Position numbers and translations under genes: made by a program. A DNA stretch of 64,000 nucleotides from a virus. This document shows positions 7,324-22,300 of the stretch, one piece after another (position 1 is the stretch's first letter; each line of letters begins with the position of its first letter). The stretch is from positions 1 through 64,000 of IMG/VR virus record IMGVR_UViG_3300027741_000023; one strand, given 5' to 3'. The notes under the pieces are model-generated. The model ran no database searches, was not told where the DNA came from, and saw only the letters and a program-made list of their open reading frames with translations.

Positions 7324-10300
7324 ATGACACAATACACCATTGATATTGGCGCAGTACCCGATGACGGACAAGGTGATCCGTTACGTACTGCCTTTAGTTA
7401 CACTAATCAAAACTTTGATCAAGTTTTTGCTGCGGGCCCAGTGCTGAGCAATGTAGCCATAGCCAACAACACTATTCGCACAATCAACAGCAATGGTAAC
7501 TTGATCCTGTCGCCAAACGGCATTGGCAAAATACAAGTAACAAATACTGTAATCCCCAGCTGGGACAATGTGTACGATCTAGGTAGCCCAACTTTACGAT
7601 TCAATTCAATCTATATAGGATCTGGTGGATTGAATATTCCCAGTATCAGTGTTACTGGGAATATCAGTGCTAATAATTTTCTAGCATCTGGAATAGTATC
7701 GGCCGCAGGTAATATCACTGGTAATTATTTCTTAGGAAACGGGGCTTTCTTAAGTGGTGTTATTACCTCAGTTGCTAATATCAACAATGGATCATCCAAT
7801 GTAACTGTGGTTAGCTCTGGCGGTAATATCACAGTAAGTGTGGGCGGAATTTCTAATGTAGCAGTTTTTGATACTACTGGGTTGTTGGTAGCAGGAAATA
7901 TCACCAGCGGCAATCTAAGTTCTCTTGGTCTAGTAACTGTTACTGGGAATGTGACAGCAGCCGGATTTTACTATGCAAATGGTGATCCCGTGGCAGGATC
8001 CGGAGCTCAAGGTACACAAGGCGTACAAGGTACTCAAGGCGTACAGGGTGTTCAAGGCGTACAGGGTGTTCAAGGCGTTGAGGGATTACAAGGTGTACAA
8101 GGCATTCAGGGTGTTGAAGGATTGCAAGGTGTACAGGGTACACAAGGTGTTGAAGGATTACAAGGCGTACAGGGCACACAAGGTGTGCAGGGCGTTCAGG
8201 GCGTTCAGGGTACACAAGGTGTGCAAGGAGTACAAGGTGTTGAGGGATTACAGGGTGTACAAGGCGTACAGGGCACACAAGGCGTTCAGGGTACACAAGG
8301 CGTGCAAGGTACACAAGGCGTTCAAGGTATACAAGGCGTTCAAGGTATACAAGGCGTTCAAGGCGTACAGGGTACACAAGGCGTTCAAGGCGTACAGGGT
8401 ACACAAGGCGTTCAAGGTGTTCAAGGCACACAAGGCGTACAAGGCGTACAGGGCCCTCAAGGCGTGCAAGGTACACAAGGTGTTCAGGGTGTTCAGGGTA
8501 CACAAGGTGTTCAGGGTACACAAGGTGTGCAAGGCATACAAGGTACACAAGGTGTTCAAGGCGTACAGGGTACACAGGGCGTAGTAGGTCCAGGCAATAC
8601 TATAAATGCCACTGACAATAACACAACCACTACATTGTATCCTGTAATGGTAGGTGCTGCTGGTAGCAATCAATTGGCCAATGTCACAACTGCTGGATTT
8701 GTATTCAATGCACAAACCAATGCATTGTCAGTTGCTGGAAATGTGTCAGCTGGTAATCTAGTTCTTACAACAGGTAATCTAACACTCAGCAATGTTAACG
8801 TAAATTCCAGTACCAGTGCAATTCAAGGCTGGAGTTATTCAAACGTTAGCTTGTCAACTGCTGCATCCGAATCTAACGGTACTGGACTTTTCTTTGGTAA
8901 CGCAGGCTCAAGTTTTTATCTAGTTGGTACTACGAATGATCGTGTGTTTCAATACAACATGTCAACTACCAATATGGCCAACACTGGCACAGTGTTTGGT
9001 AATGTTAGTGTAACCACACAAGATGGCAGTCCCAATGACTTGTTTATTGACAGTACTGGTGCTAACTTGTATGTGTTGGGGCAAACCAGTAGATCTGTGT
9101 ATCAATACACCATGGCGACGCCATGGAATATTACCACAGCCACATATGCAACACTAAGCGCCAACGTTTCAGCACAAGACTCTGCGCCATCTGGATTGTG
9201 GTTCAGACCTGATTTGACCACAATGTACATGGTTGGTACTACCAACAGCACAGTTTATCAATACACATTGTCTACTCCAGGCAATATTGCCACAGCCGCT
9301 TACGCTAACAAATCATTTAATACCACCAGTTCTGCTGGAGGCAGCACACATGCAGTTAATTTAAGCAGTGACGGCGCCAAGATGTGGGTCACAGCCCAAA
9401 ACATACCTGCTTTTTATGAGTACAATCTTGCCACACCATGGGATGTAAGCACAGCAACTTTTGCATTGGGAAATAGTTTTGGTATACTGGCACAAGAAAG
9501 CACGCCCACTGGCATATTTGTTGACTTGGCCAATAGTCGAGCTTGGATGATTGGTACTGCCGCCGATACTGTTTTTCAATATAACACAGCCAATTCTATC
9601 ATGCTCACTGCCAATGCTGTGGGTATTCAAGGACAATTGGCAGTTCAAGGTAACACTTGGTTTGGTCAACAAGTACAACTTGGCGGTGCAGTAAGAGCAG
9701 AATCCACATTCACAGTTGATAGTACATTCACGGCTGGAAGTACATTTACTGTTAGTACCACAACAGGCACAATCAGTATTGGAACAAGCCAAACAACTGG
9801 CACAACCACAATTGGTGCCACTGCCCAAACTGGTAATATCTTAATTGGGCAATCCACAGCCACACAAATCTTGAACATTGGTATAGGTGCCACATCCAGT
9901 GGTAACATCAAGACAATCAATATTGCTGCCAATGGTGTTGCAAACTCAATCAGCAATGTGACAATTTTCAGTAATGTGGCAGGCAATTCAACATTGACCA
10001 TTGGTGCAAGCACTGGTAATACCACAGTGAGTTACACTGCCAATACCGCAGTTGCTATTGCCAACGTTTCGAACACAGCACTGAGCGTGGCAGGGAATGT
10101 ACAAGCGGGTAATTATGTTGCAGCAAGTGGCGGATTTTTTGGCTCGCTTTTATCTACAACCGGAACAGTAACTTTTGCCACAACTCTTTCAACTATTAAT
10201 ATCGGTACTGGACAATTAACACCAGCACTCACGTTAGGTGGACCTATACAAACTGGTACAATCACCGTTGGGCAATCGAATGCAACACAAATTTTGGCAA

Positions 10301-13300
10301 TTGCCAATGGTGCGACCACATCGGGCAATACCAAAACCATCAGCATTGGTGAAAATGGCGCAGCCAACTCCACTACCACAATCTCAGTAGGTCCTGGTCT
10401 TGGCAATGGCACAGTTACCTTTGGGTCAAACACAACTGTAAACATATCAAACACATCAGGCACAGCACTAAGTGTGGCTGGTAATATTTCTGTAGCTGGT
10501 AATATACAAGCAGCCGGATTTACCTACGCCAACGGCACTCCTGTAGCAGGATCAGGTGCTCAAGGCACACAGGGTGTTCAAGGCGTACAGGGCAGACAAG
10601 GTGTGCAGGGTGTTCAAGCTGCCCAAGGAACACAAGGCACACAAGGCACACAAGGCGTACAGGGCGTTCAAGGTACAACCGGCGCTCAAGGCGTACAGGG
10701 CGTGCAAGGCGTACAAGGCGTGCAGGGCACCACTGGCGCTCAAGGTACAACAGGTGCTCAAGGCGTTCAAGGTACTCAAGGTGTACAAGGTACTCAAGGC
10801 GTTCAAGGTGTAACTGGCACACAAGGCACACAAGGTGTACAGGGCGTTCAAGGTGTACAAGGCGTTCAAGGTGTAACTGGCACACAAGGCGTTCAAGGTA
10901 CTACCGGTGCACAAGGCACTCAGGGTGTTCAAGGCACACAAGGTGTTCAAGGATTACAAGGCGTTCAAGGCACACAAGGTGTTCAAGGTACACAAGGTGT
11001 ACAAGGCGTGCAAGGTACACAAGGTGTACAAGGTGTACAGGGCGTTCAAGGCACACAAGGTGTTCAAGGTACTACTGGCGCTCAGGGCACTCAAGGATTA
11101 CAAGGCGTTCAGGGTGTACAGGGCGTTCAAGGATTACAAGGCGTTCAAGGATTACAAGGCGTTCAAGGCACACAAGGTGTACAGGGCGTTCAAGGATTAC
11201 AAGGCGTTCAAGGCACACAAGGTGTACAGGGCGTTCAAGGCACACAAGGTGTACAGGGCGTTCAAGGATTACAAGGCGTTCAAGGCACACAAGGTGTACA
11301 GGGCGTTCAAGGCACACAAGGTGTTCAAGGTACTACTGGCGCTCAGGGCACTCAAGGTGTTCAAGGCATTCAAGGTACACAGGGCGTTCAAGGATTACAA
11401 GGCGTTCAAGGATTACAAGGCGTTCAAGGCACACAAGGCGTTCAAGGCGTCCAGGGTGTAACTGGCACACAAGGTGTACAGGGCGTTCAAGGCACACAAG
11501 GTGTTCAAGGTACTACTGGCGCTCAGGGCACTCAAGGATTACAAGGCGTTCAGGGTGTACAAGCCGCACAAGGCACACAAGGCACACAAGGCACACAAGG
11601 CACACAAGGCGTTCAAGGTGTTCAGGGTACACAAGGCGTGCAGGGCACACAAGGCGTGCAGGGCACACAAGGCACACAAGGCGTTCAAGGTACACAAGGC
11701 GTTCAAGGTGTTCAGGGCATTCAAGGTACACAGGGCGTTCAAGGATTACAAGGCGTTCAAGGATTACAAGGCGTTCAAGGCACACAAGGTGTTCAAGGCG
11801 TCCAGGGTGTAACTGGCACACAAGGTGTACAGGGCGTTCAAGGCACTCAAGGATTACAAGGCGTTCAGGGTGTACAGGGCGTTCAAGGTGTACAAGCCGC
11901 ACAAGGCACACAAGGTGTTCAGGGTGTACAGGGTGTACAGGGCGTTCAAGGCACACAAGGCACACAAGGCACACAAGGCACACAAGGCACACAAGGCACA
12001 CAAGGCACACAAGGCACACAAGGCACACAAGGCACACAAGGCGTTCAAGGTGTTCAGGGTACACAAGGCGTTCAAGGTGTTCAGGGTACACAAGGCGTGC
12101 AGGGCACACAAGGCGTGCAGGGCACACAAGGCACACAAGGCGTTCAAGGTACACAAGGCGTTCAAGGTGTTCAGGGCATTCAAGGCGTACAGGGCGTTCA
12201 AGGATTACAAGGTACCCAAGGCGTGCAGGGCACACAAGGCACACAAGGCGTTCAAGGTGTTCAGGGCATTCAAGGTACACAGGGCGTTCAAGGATTACAA
12301 GGTACCCAAGGCGTGCAGGGTACACAAGGCGTTCAAGGTACACAGGGCGTTCAGGGTATACAAGGCGTTCAAGGTACACAAGGCGTTCAAGGCATTCAGG
12401 GCATTCAAGGTACACAGGGCGTTCAAGGATTACAAGGTACCCAAGGCGTCCAGGGTGTAACTGGCACACAAGGCACACAAGGTGTACAGGGCGTTCAAGG
12501 ATTACAAGGTGTACAGGGCATTCAAGGCGTACAGGGCATTCAAGGTGTACAGGGCATTCAAGGTACCCAAGGCGTCCAGGGTGTAACTGGCACACAAGGC
12601 TTACAAGGCGTTCAAGGCGTTCAAGGATTACAGGGTATCCAAGGTGTACAGGGCATTCAAGGATTACAAGGTGTACAGGGCGTTCAAGGATTACAAGGTG
12701 TTCAGGGCGTTCAGGGTATTCAAGGCGTACAAGGCGTTGAGGGATTACAAGGTGTACAGGGCGTTCAAGGATTACAGGGTATCCAAGGTGTACAGGGCAT
12801 TCAAGGTGTGCAAGGTGTACAGGGCATTCAAGGTGTACAGGGCATTCAAGGTACCCAAGGCGTCCAGGGTGTAACTGGCACACAAGGCACACAAGGTGTA
12901 CAGGGCGTTCAAGGTGTACAGGGCGTTCAAGGTGTACAGGGTGTACAAGGTACGCAAGGATTAGCTGGTCCTAGCACTACCATAAACGCTACTGATGTTA
13001 CATCAGGAACATTATATCCTGTGATGGTGGGTGCTAGTGGCTCAAATCAAACTGCCAACGTTGATACTGTTGGATTATCTTTTACTGCCACTGGTAATAT
13101 ACTTTCTATAGCTGGCAATGTTGTTGGTGGAAATGTTAAAACTGCTGGTATAGTAAGTGCTGTGGGAAATCTATACACCTCCAACGCGGTAACATACAGC
13201 GATACTTCCAACATTGCCGGTTGGTGGGCTAGCAACAGCTTGAGCATTCTTGCTCAGGACGCATCTGCAACCGATGTGTTTTTCAACAGTAGTGGTAATA

Positions 13301-16300
13301 CCATGTTCTTGTTGGGTAGTGCAAACCGTGCAGTTTATCAATACAATGTTGCTACTCCTTGGGCGGTGGCCACAGCTTCTTACGCCAGTTTAAGTTCCAA
13401 TGTGAATGGACAGGCTACCAGTCCTCAAGGATTTTGGTTCAACAGCAGTGGCAACACCATGTTTGTGCTGGACACAACCACTCGTATTGTGTTCCAATAC
13501 GGTATCAGCAACGTTGCCAATATTGCCACAGCTTCTTACTCTAATCTAAGCGCAAACATCAGTGCTCAAGAAACTGCACCAACTGGAGTGACATTCAGTC
13601 CTGATGGTGCCAACATGTATATTGTTGGAACTACTAACGATACTATCTATCAGTACACAGTCAGCAATGTCGCCAACATTGCCACAGCCGCGTATGCTAA
13701 CAAATCTCTGAGTGTAAGTGCTCAAGATGGTGCACCAAGTGGAGCAACGTTCAACAGCACAGGAACTGTGTTATGGTTACTTGGTAATAGTAATAGAAAC
13801 ATCAGTCAATATCAGTTATCTGTACCTTATGATATCAGCACTGGCGTATATTCTAATAATTATTTTAACGTGGGGTTCCAAGAGGCCACACCAACTGGGA
13901 TATATGTTAATCTAGCCAACAACTCAGTATATGTTTCTGGGTCAACCACGGATCGAGTTTGGCAATATGATACTGGTAATAGTACCATTGTTAACTCTAA
14001 CTCGCTGGGCATACTGGGATATGCTCACATTGTAGGTAATCTACAAACCAATAACATTCAAGCAGTTGGCGGAATAAACGTGGTCGGATCAATAAGCGCC
14101 ACTAGCACACTGACTGCTGGTACAGCTGTCACGTTTAGTACAACCACTAGTGCTATCAACATTGGTACCAGTCAGACCACTGGTGTAATAGCTCTGGGAG
14201 GTACTGCTCAAACTGGTATAATCACAGTTGGCAGATCAACTGCGACACAAACACTTTATATTGCCAATGGTGTGACCACATCGGGCAATACCAAAACTAT
14301 TAGTATTGGCGAAAATGGTGCAGCTAACTCCACTACCACAATCTCAGTAGGACCAGGACTTGGTAATGGCACAGTCACCTTTGGGTCAAACACCACAGTA
14401 CTCATATCAAACACATCAGGCACAGCATTGAGTGTGGCTGGTAATATATCTGCTGCCGGTAATGTACAAGCTGCTGGATTTACCTACGCCAACGGCACTC
14501 CTGTAGCAGGATCAGGTGCTCAAGGTGTTCAGGGTGTACAAGGCACACAGGGTGTACAAGGCGTTCAAGCCGCCCAGGGCACACAAGGCGTTCAAGGTGT
14601 GCAGGGTACACAAGGCGTTCAAGGCGTGCAAGGCACACAAGGCGTTCAAGGTACCCAAGGCGTACAAGGCACACAAGGCGTTCAAGGCCCACAAGGTGTT
14701 CAGGGCACACAAGGTGTTCAAGGCACACAAGGTGTTCAAGGCACACAAGGTGTGCAAGGCGTTCAGGGTGTTCAAGGCCCACAAGGTGTTCAAGGCGTTC
14801 AGGGTACACAAGGCGTCCAGGGTGTTCAAGGCGTTCAGGGTACACAAGGCGTCCAGGGTGTTGAAGGCCCACAAGGTGTTCAGGGCGTTCAAGGCGTCCA
14901 GGGTACGCAAGGCGTTCAAGGTACACAAGGTGTACAGGGCATCCAAGGTACTCAAGGTGTACAGGGCATCCAAGGTACTCAAGGTGTACAGGGCATCCAA
15001 GGTACTCAAGGTGTGCAAGGCGTTCAGGGTACACAAGGTGTACAGGGCATCCAAGGTACTCAAGGTGTACAGGGCATCCAAGGTACTCAAGGTGTACAGG
15101 GCATCCAAGGTACTCAAGGTGTGCAAGGCGTTCAGGGTACACAAGGTGTACAGGGCATCCAAGGTACTCAAGGTGTACAGGGCATCCAAGGTACTCAAGG
15201 TGTACAGGGCATCCAAGGTACTCAAGGTGTGCAAGGCGTTCAGGGTACACAAGGTGTACAGGGCATTCAAGGATTACAAGGCGTACAGGGCACGCAAGGC
15301 GTACAGGGTACGCAAGGCGTACAGGGCATCCAAGGCCCACAAGGTGTGCAAGGCGTTCAGGGTACACAAGGTGTACAGGGCATCCAAGGCCCACAAGGCG
15401 TACAGGGCACACAAGGCGTTCAAGGTATACAAGGCGTTCAGGGTACGCAAGGCGTACAAGGTACGCAAGGCGTACAGGGCATCCAAGGCCCACAAGGTGT
15501 TCAAGGTACACAAGGTGTTCAAGGTACACAAGGCGTACAGGGCATCCAAGGCGTACAAGGCGTACAAGGCGTTGAGGGATTACAAGGTGTACAGGGCGTT
15601 CAAGGTGTACAGGGCATTCAAGGTACACAAGGTACACAAGGTACACAAGGTACACAAGGTGTTCAGGGTACACAAGGCACACAAGGTGTAACTGGCGCTC
15701 AAGGTACACAAGGCGTTCAAGGTACACAAGGCGTTCAAGGTACACAAGGCGTTCAAGGTACACAAGGCGTTCAAGGTGTACAGGGCGTTCAAGGTGTACA
15801 GGGTGTACAAGGTACGCAAGGATTAGCTGGTCCTAGCACTACTATAAACGCTACTGATGTTACATCAGGCACATTGTATCCTGTGATGGTAGGTGCTAGT
15901 GGCTCAAATCAAACTGCCAACGTTGATACTGTTGGATTGTCCTTCACTGCCACTGGCAATATACTTTCTGTGACAGGTATTGTAAACACAGCCAGCTATA
16001 CTGGTGATGTAGTCAGTGTTACAGGCAGTGTTACTAGTGGAACAGTAAATGGCGGCAACGCCTCTATCACTGGCAATGTACAAGCAGATGGTTATACAGG
16101 TGGAAACTTATCTGTAACTGGTAGGGTTGATGCTACAACCCTAAGTGCGACGGGTTCTGTAAATTCACCATCATACACTGGCACTAACATGTCACTGTCC
16201 GGTATTGTGCAAGCAACATCTTTTACAGGCACTACAATCACCAGTACCGGTGCTTTGAATTTAAACCCTAGCGGCAATGTGGTATTGAAAGCTAACACAT

Positions 16301-19300
16301 ACATCAATAATCTTGCTATGCCTGTACAAGATTATGATGCAGCAACTAAGTTATACGTTGATAATTTTGCCACAACTGGGATAACATTTCACCAGCCAGT
16401 GTATGCAGCTACCACAACCACTCTGGAAACAGCTACCAGTGGTACCATAACTTATAACCAACCCAATGGAGCAGGTAATGGCGTAGGTGCCACATTAAAA
16501 ACTACTGGTGTATTCAATCTTATTGACGGAGCCAATATTCAAACTGTAGGCACACGGGTATTGGTGCAAAATCAGGCCAATGGCGTACAGAATGGTGTGT
16601 ATACCTATGCCAACACCACTGCTATTATACGTTCCTCAGACACTGATCAATACGGAGCAAACAGCACAGAAGAAATCAGTATCAACGACTATTTCTTTGT
16701 GCAAAGTGGAAATGTCAATGCTGGCGCTGCATTTGTTGTGAGTTCGCCATCTGGTACAATCACATTTGGTACCAGTAACATACAGTTTGCAGAATTCAGC
16801 AGAAGTCAAGTGTACACTGCAAATACCTCCGCTGGATTGACTTTGGTAGGCACAGTGTTCAGTGCCAAGGTAGACAACACAACCACAGCATTTGATGGAA
16901 CAGGAAACATTGTTGTTAAAACCAGTGCTAACTTAACAACCCCTAACATTGGTGCTGCCACCGGTACTAGCCTAAGCACTACTGGTAATGTTACCACCGC
17001 TGGTATTGTGGCCACTGGTAATATTTCAACCACAGGGAATGTACAAGGGGGTAATTTTGTTGCAACTGGCGGATTTCTTGGATCTAGTATATCTGTAAAT
17101 GGTGGGGTAAATTTTAGTGCTACCTCATCTAATATCAATATTGGTACCAGCTTACTTGCTTCGTTACTTGTATTAGGTGGTGTATCACAAACCGGTGCGA
17201 TACAAGTTGACAGATCAACTGTGACACACACTCTGGCAATTGCCAATGGTGTGACCACATCAGGCAACACCAAAACCATTAGCATTGGTGAAAATGGCGC
17301 AGCTAACTCCACTACCACAATCTCAATAGGACCAGGACTTGGCAATGGTACTGTTACATTTGGTTCAAACACCACAGTAAACATATCAAACACATCAGGC
17401 ACAGCATTGAGTGTGGCTGGTAATATATCTGTGGCTGGTAATGTAAAAGCAGCAGGATTTACCTACGCCAACGGCACTCCTGTAGCAGGATCAGGTGCTC
17501 AAGGAACTCAAGGTGTGCAGGGTCTCCAAGGTGTGCAAGGTGTGCAAGCTGCCCAAGGCACACAAGGCGTACAGGGTACACAAGGCGTACAGGGCACACA
17601 AGGCGTACAGGGTGTACAGGGTGTTCAAGGTACAATTGGCGCACAGGGCACAACCGGCGCTCAAGGCGTACAAGGCGTACAAGGTGTTCAAGGTGTTCAG
17701 GGTACTCAAGGCGTACAAGGCGTACAAGGTGTTCAAGGTACTCAAGGCGTGCAGGGCACACAAGGTACACAAGGCGTTCAAAGCACACAAGGTGTTCAAG
17801 GTGTTCAGGGTACTCAAGGCGTGCAGGGCACACAAGGTACACAAGGCGTTCAAGGCACACAAGGTGTTCAAGGCACACAAGGCACACAAGGCACACAAGG
17901 TGTTCAAGGCACACAAGGCGTGCAGGGCGCACAAGGTACACAAGGCGTTCAAGGCGTACAAGGTGTTCAAGGTGTTCAGGGTACTCAAGGCGTACAAGGC
18001 GTACAAGGTGTTCAAGGTGTTCAAGGTGTTCAGGGTACTCAAGGCGTGCAGGGCACACAAGGTACACAAGGCGTTCAAGGCACACAAGGCGTGCAGGGCA
18101 CACAAGGTACACAAGGCGTTCAAGGCACACAAGGCGTACAAGGCACACAAGGCGTACAAGGCACACAAGGTGTTCAAGGCACACAAGGCACACAAGGCAC
18201 ACAAGGCGTACAAGGCGTTCAAGGCACACAAGGTGTTCAAGGCACACAAGGTGTTCAAGGCGTCCAGGGTGTAACTGGCACACAAGGTGTACAGGGCGTT
18301 CAAGGCACACAAGGTGTTCAAGGTACTACTGGCGCTCAGGGCACTCAAGGATTACAAGGAGTTCAGGGTGTACAGGGCGTTCAAGGCGTTCAAGGCGTGC
18401 AGGGCACACAAGGTGTTCAAGGCACACAAGGTGTTCAAGGCATTCAAGGTGTAACTGGCGCTCAAGGTGTTCAAGGCACACAAGGTGTTCAGGGCACACA
18501 AGGTGTTCAGGGCATACAAGGTACTCAAGGTGTTCAAGGCACACAAGGTGTTCAGGGCACACAAGGCGTTCAAGGCGTGCAGGGCACACAAGGTGTAACT
18601 GGCGCACAAGGCACCACTGGTGCTCAGGGCACACAAGGCGTGCAGGGCACACAAGGCGTTCAAGGCGTGCAGGGCACACAAGGTGTTCAAGGCACACAAG
18701 GTGTAACTGGCGCACAAGGCACCACTGGTGCTCAGGGCACACAAGGTGTACAAGGCGTACAAGGCGTACAGGGTACACAAGGTGTCCAAGGCACACAAGG
18801 CACCACTGGTGCTCAGGGCACACAAGGCGTGCAGGGCACACAAGGCGTTCAAGGCGTGCAGGGCACACAAGGTGTTCAAGGCACACAAGGCGTGCAGGGC
18901 ACACAAGGCGTGCAGGGCACACAAGGCGTTCAAGGTGTTCAAGGCACACAAGGCACCACTGGTGCTCAGGGCACACAAGGTGTACAAGGCGTACAAGGCG
19001 TACAAGGCGTACAGGGTACACAAGGTGTCCAAGGCACACAAGGAGTAACTGGCGCACAAGGCACCACTGGTGCTCAGGGCACACAAGGCACACAAGGCGT
19101 GCAGGGCACACAAGGTGTTCAAGGCACACAAGGCGTGCAGGGCACACAAGGTGTTCAAGGCACACAAGGCGTTCAAGGTGTTCAAGGCACACAAGGCGTT
19201 CAAGGCGTGCAGGGCACACAAGGTGTAACTGGCGCACAAGGCACCACTGGTGCTCAGGGCACACAAGGTGTACAAGGCGTACAAGGCGTACAAGGCGTAC

Positions 19301-22300
19301 AGGGTACACAAGGTGTCCAAGGCACACAAGGAGTAACTGGCGCACAAGGCACCACTGGTGCTCAGGGCACACAAGGTGTACAAGGCGTACAAGGCGTACA
19401 GGGTACACAAGGTGTTCAGGGCGTGCAGGGCACACAAGGTGTTCAGGGCACACAAGGTGTTCAGGGCACACAAGGCGTGCAGGGCACACAAGGTGTTCAA
19501 GGCACACAAGGCGTGCAGGGCACACAAGGTGTTCAAGGCACACAAGGCGTTCAAGGCGTGCAGGGCACACAAGGCGTGCAGGGCACACAAGGCGTTCAAG
19601 GCGTGCAGGGCACACAAGGTGTAACTGGCGCACAAGGCACCACTGGTGCTCAGGGCACACAAGGTGTACAAGGCGTACAAGGCGTACAAGGCGTACAGGG
19701 TACACAAGGTGTCCAAGGCACACAAGGAGTAACTGGCGCACAAGGCACCACTGGTGCTCAGGGCACACAAGGTGTACAAGGCGTACAAGGCGTACAGGGT
19801 ACACAAGGTGTTCAGGGCGTTCAAGGCGTAACTGGCGCTCAGGGTGTGCAAGGTCGGCAAGGTGTGCAAGGCACACAGGGTGTACAAGGCGTACAAGGCG
19901 TCCAGGGCGTTCAAGGCGTCCAGGGTACGCAAGGATTAGCTGGACCTAGTACCACTATAAACGCTACTGATGTTGTCACAGGCACATTGTACCCTGTGAT
20001 GGTAGGTGCTAGTGGCTCAAATCAAACTGCCAACGTTGATACTGTTGGATTGTCCTTCACTGCCACTGGTAATATACTTTCAGTGACAGGTATTGTAAAC
20101 ACAGCCAGCTATACTGGTGATGTAGTCAGTGTTACAGGCAGTGTTACTGGCGCAAACTTGTATGCAGGCAGCGCCACTATCACTGGCAATGTACAAGCAG
20201 ATGGTTATACAGGTGGAAACTTATCTGTAACTGCCGCAGTTTATAGTACAGATGTAAGCGCATTAGGCACTATAAATTCACCATCATACACTGGCACTAA
20301 CATGTCACTGTCCGGTATTGTGCAAGCAACATCTTTTACAGGAACTACAATATCAGTTAGTGGAGGCATAACAGGCACTACGATAACACTTACTAATCCA
20401 GGTGCATTAGTGGCCAACGCTAACAATGCAGGTATGGAACTAGGAAATGTTGCAGCAGTTAATACTCCATATATTGACTTCCACAGCAGTGGTAATAGCA
20501 CCTTGGATTATGATTCAAGAATCATAGCCAGCGGCGGCAACATAGGCAGAGCAGCTGGAACTGGCACGTTAAGCATTATTGGTTCAATTTTTCAAGTATC
20601 AGGAAATATTTCCGCTGTGGGCAATGTGCAAGCAGCTGGATTTACCTATGCTAATGGTGTTGCAGTGTCTACTCAGGGCACACAAGGCACACAAGGTGTT
20701 CAAGGTGTACAAGGCGTTCAGGGTGTGCAAGCTGCACAAGGCACTCAAGGTGTTCAAGGTACACAGGGCACACAAGGTGTGCAAGGCCGTCAAGGTGTAC
20801 AGGGTGTTCAAGCTGCCCAGGGAACACAAGGCGTACAGGGTGTACAGGGTGTACAGGGCGTTCAAGGTACAACCGGCGCTCAAGGCGTACAGGGCGTACA
20901 GGGCGTACAGGGCGTGCAAGGAGTACAAGGTGTACAAGGCGTGCAGGGCACCACTGGCGCTCAAGGTACAACAGGTGCTCAAGGCGTTCAAGGTGTGCAA
21001 GGTGTGCAAGGCGTAACTGGCGCACAAGGTGTGCAAGGCGTACAAGGTGTAACTGGCGCACAAGGCACACAAGGTGTGCAAGGTGTACAAGGCGTTCAAG
21101 GTGTGCAAGGTGTGCAAGGTGTGCAAGGTGTAACCGGTGCTCAAGGTACAACTGGCGCTCAAGGTGTGCAAGGAGTACAAGGTGTACAAGGCGTTCAAGG
21201 TGTGCAAGGCGTTCAAGGTGTGCAAGGTGTGCAAGGTGTAACCGGTGCTCAAGGTACAACTGGCGCTCAAGGTGTACAAGGCGTTCAAGGTGTGCAAGGT
21301 GTAACCGGTGCTCAAGGTACAACTGGCGCTCAAGGTGTGCAAGGAGTACAAGGTGTACAAGGCGTTCAAGGTGTGCAAGGTGTAACTGGTGCTCAAGGTA
21401 CTACTGGCGCTCAAGGCACAACAGGTGCTCAAGGCGTGCAAGGCGTACAAGGCGTGCAGGGTGTAACTGGTGCTCAAGGTACTACTGGCGCTCAAGGCAC
21501 AACAGGTGCTCAAGGTGTGCAAGGCGTGCAAGGTGTGCAAGGTGTACAAGGCGTTCAAGGTGTGCAAGGTGTAACCGGTGCTCAAGGTACAACTGGCGCT
21601 CAAGGTGTGCAAGGAGTACAAGGTGTACAAGGCGTTCAAGGTGTGCAAGGTGTAACTGGTGCTCAAGGTACTACTGGTGCCCAAGGCACAACTGGTGCTC
21701 AAGGCGTGCAAGGCGTGCAAGGTGTGCAAGGTGTAACTGGTGCTCAAGGTACTACTGGCGCTCAAGGTACTACTGGCGCTCAAGGTGTGCAAGGCGTGCA
21801 AGGTGTGCAAGGCGTACAAGGCGTACAAGGCGTGCAGGGTGTAACTGGTGCTCAAGGTACTACTGGCGCTCAAGGTGTGCAAGGTGTGCAAGGTGTGCAA
21901 GGCCGCCAAGGTGTACAAGGTGTGCAAGGTGTAACTGGTGCTCAAGGTACTACTGGCGCTCAAGGCACAACAGGTGCTCAAGGTGTGCAAGGCGTACAAG
22001 GCGTACAAGGCGTGCAGGGTGTAACTGGTGCTCAAGGTACTACTGGCGCTCAAGGTGTGCAAGGCGTGCAAGGTGTGCAAGGCGTACAAGGCGTGCAAGG
22101 TGTGCAAGGTGTAACTGGTGCTCAAGGTACTACTGGCGCTCAAGGTGTGCAAGGTGTGCAAGGTGTGCAAGGCGTACAAGGCGTGCAAGGTGTGCAAGGT
22201 GTAACTGGTGCTCAAGGTACTACTGGCGCTCAAGGCACAACAGGTGCTCAAGGTGTGCAAGGCGTACAAGGCGTACAAGGCGTGCAGGGTGTAACTGGTG

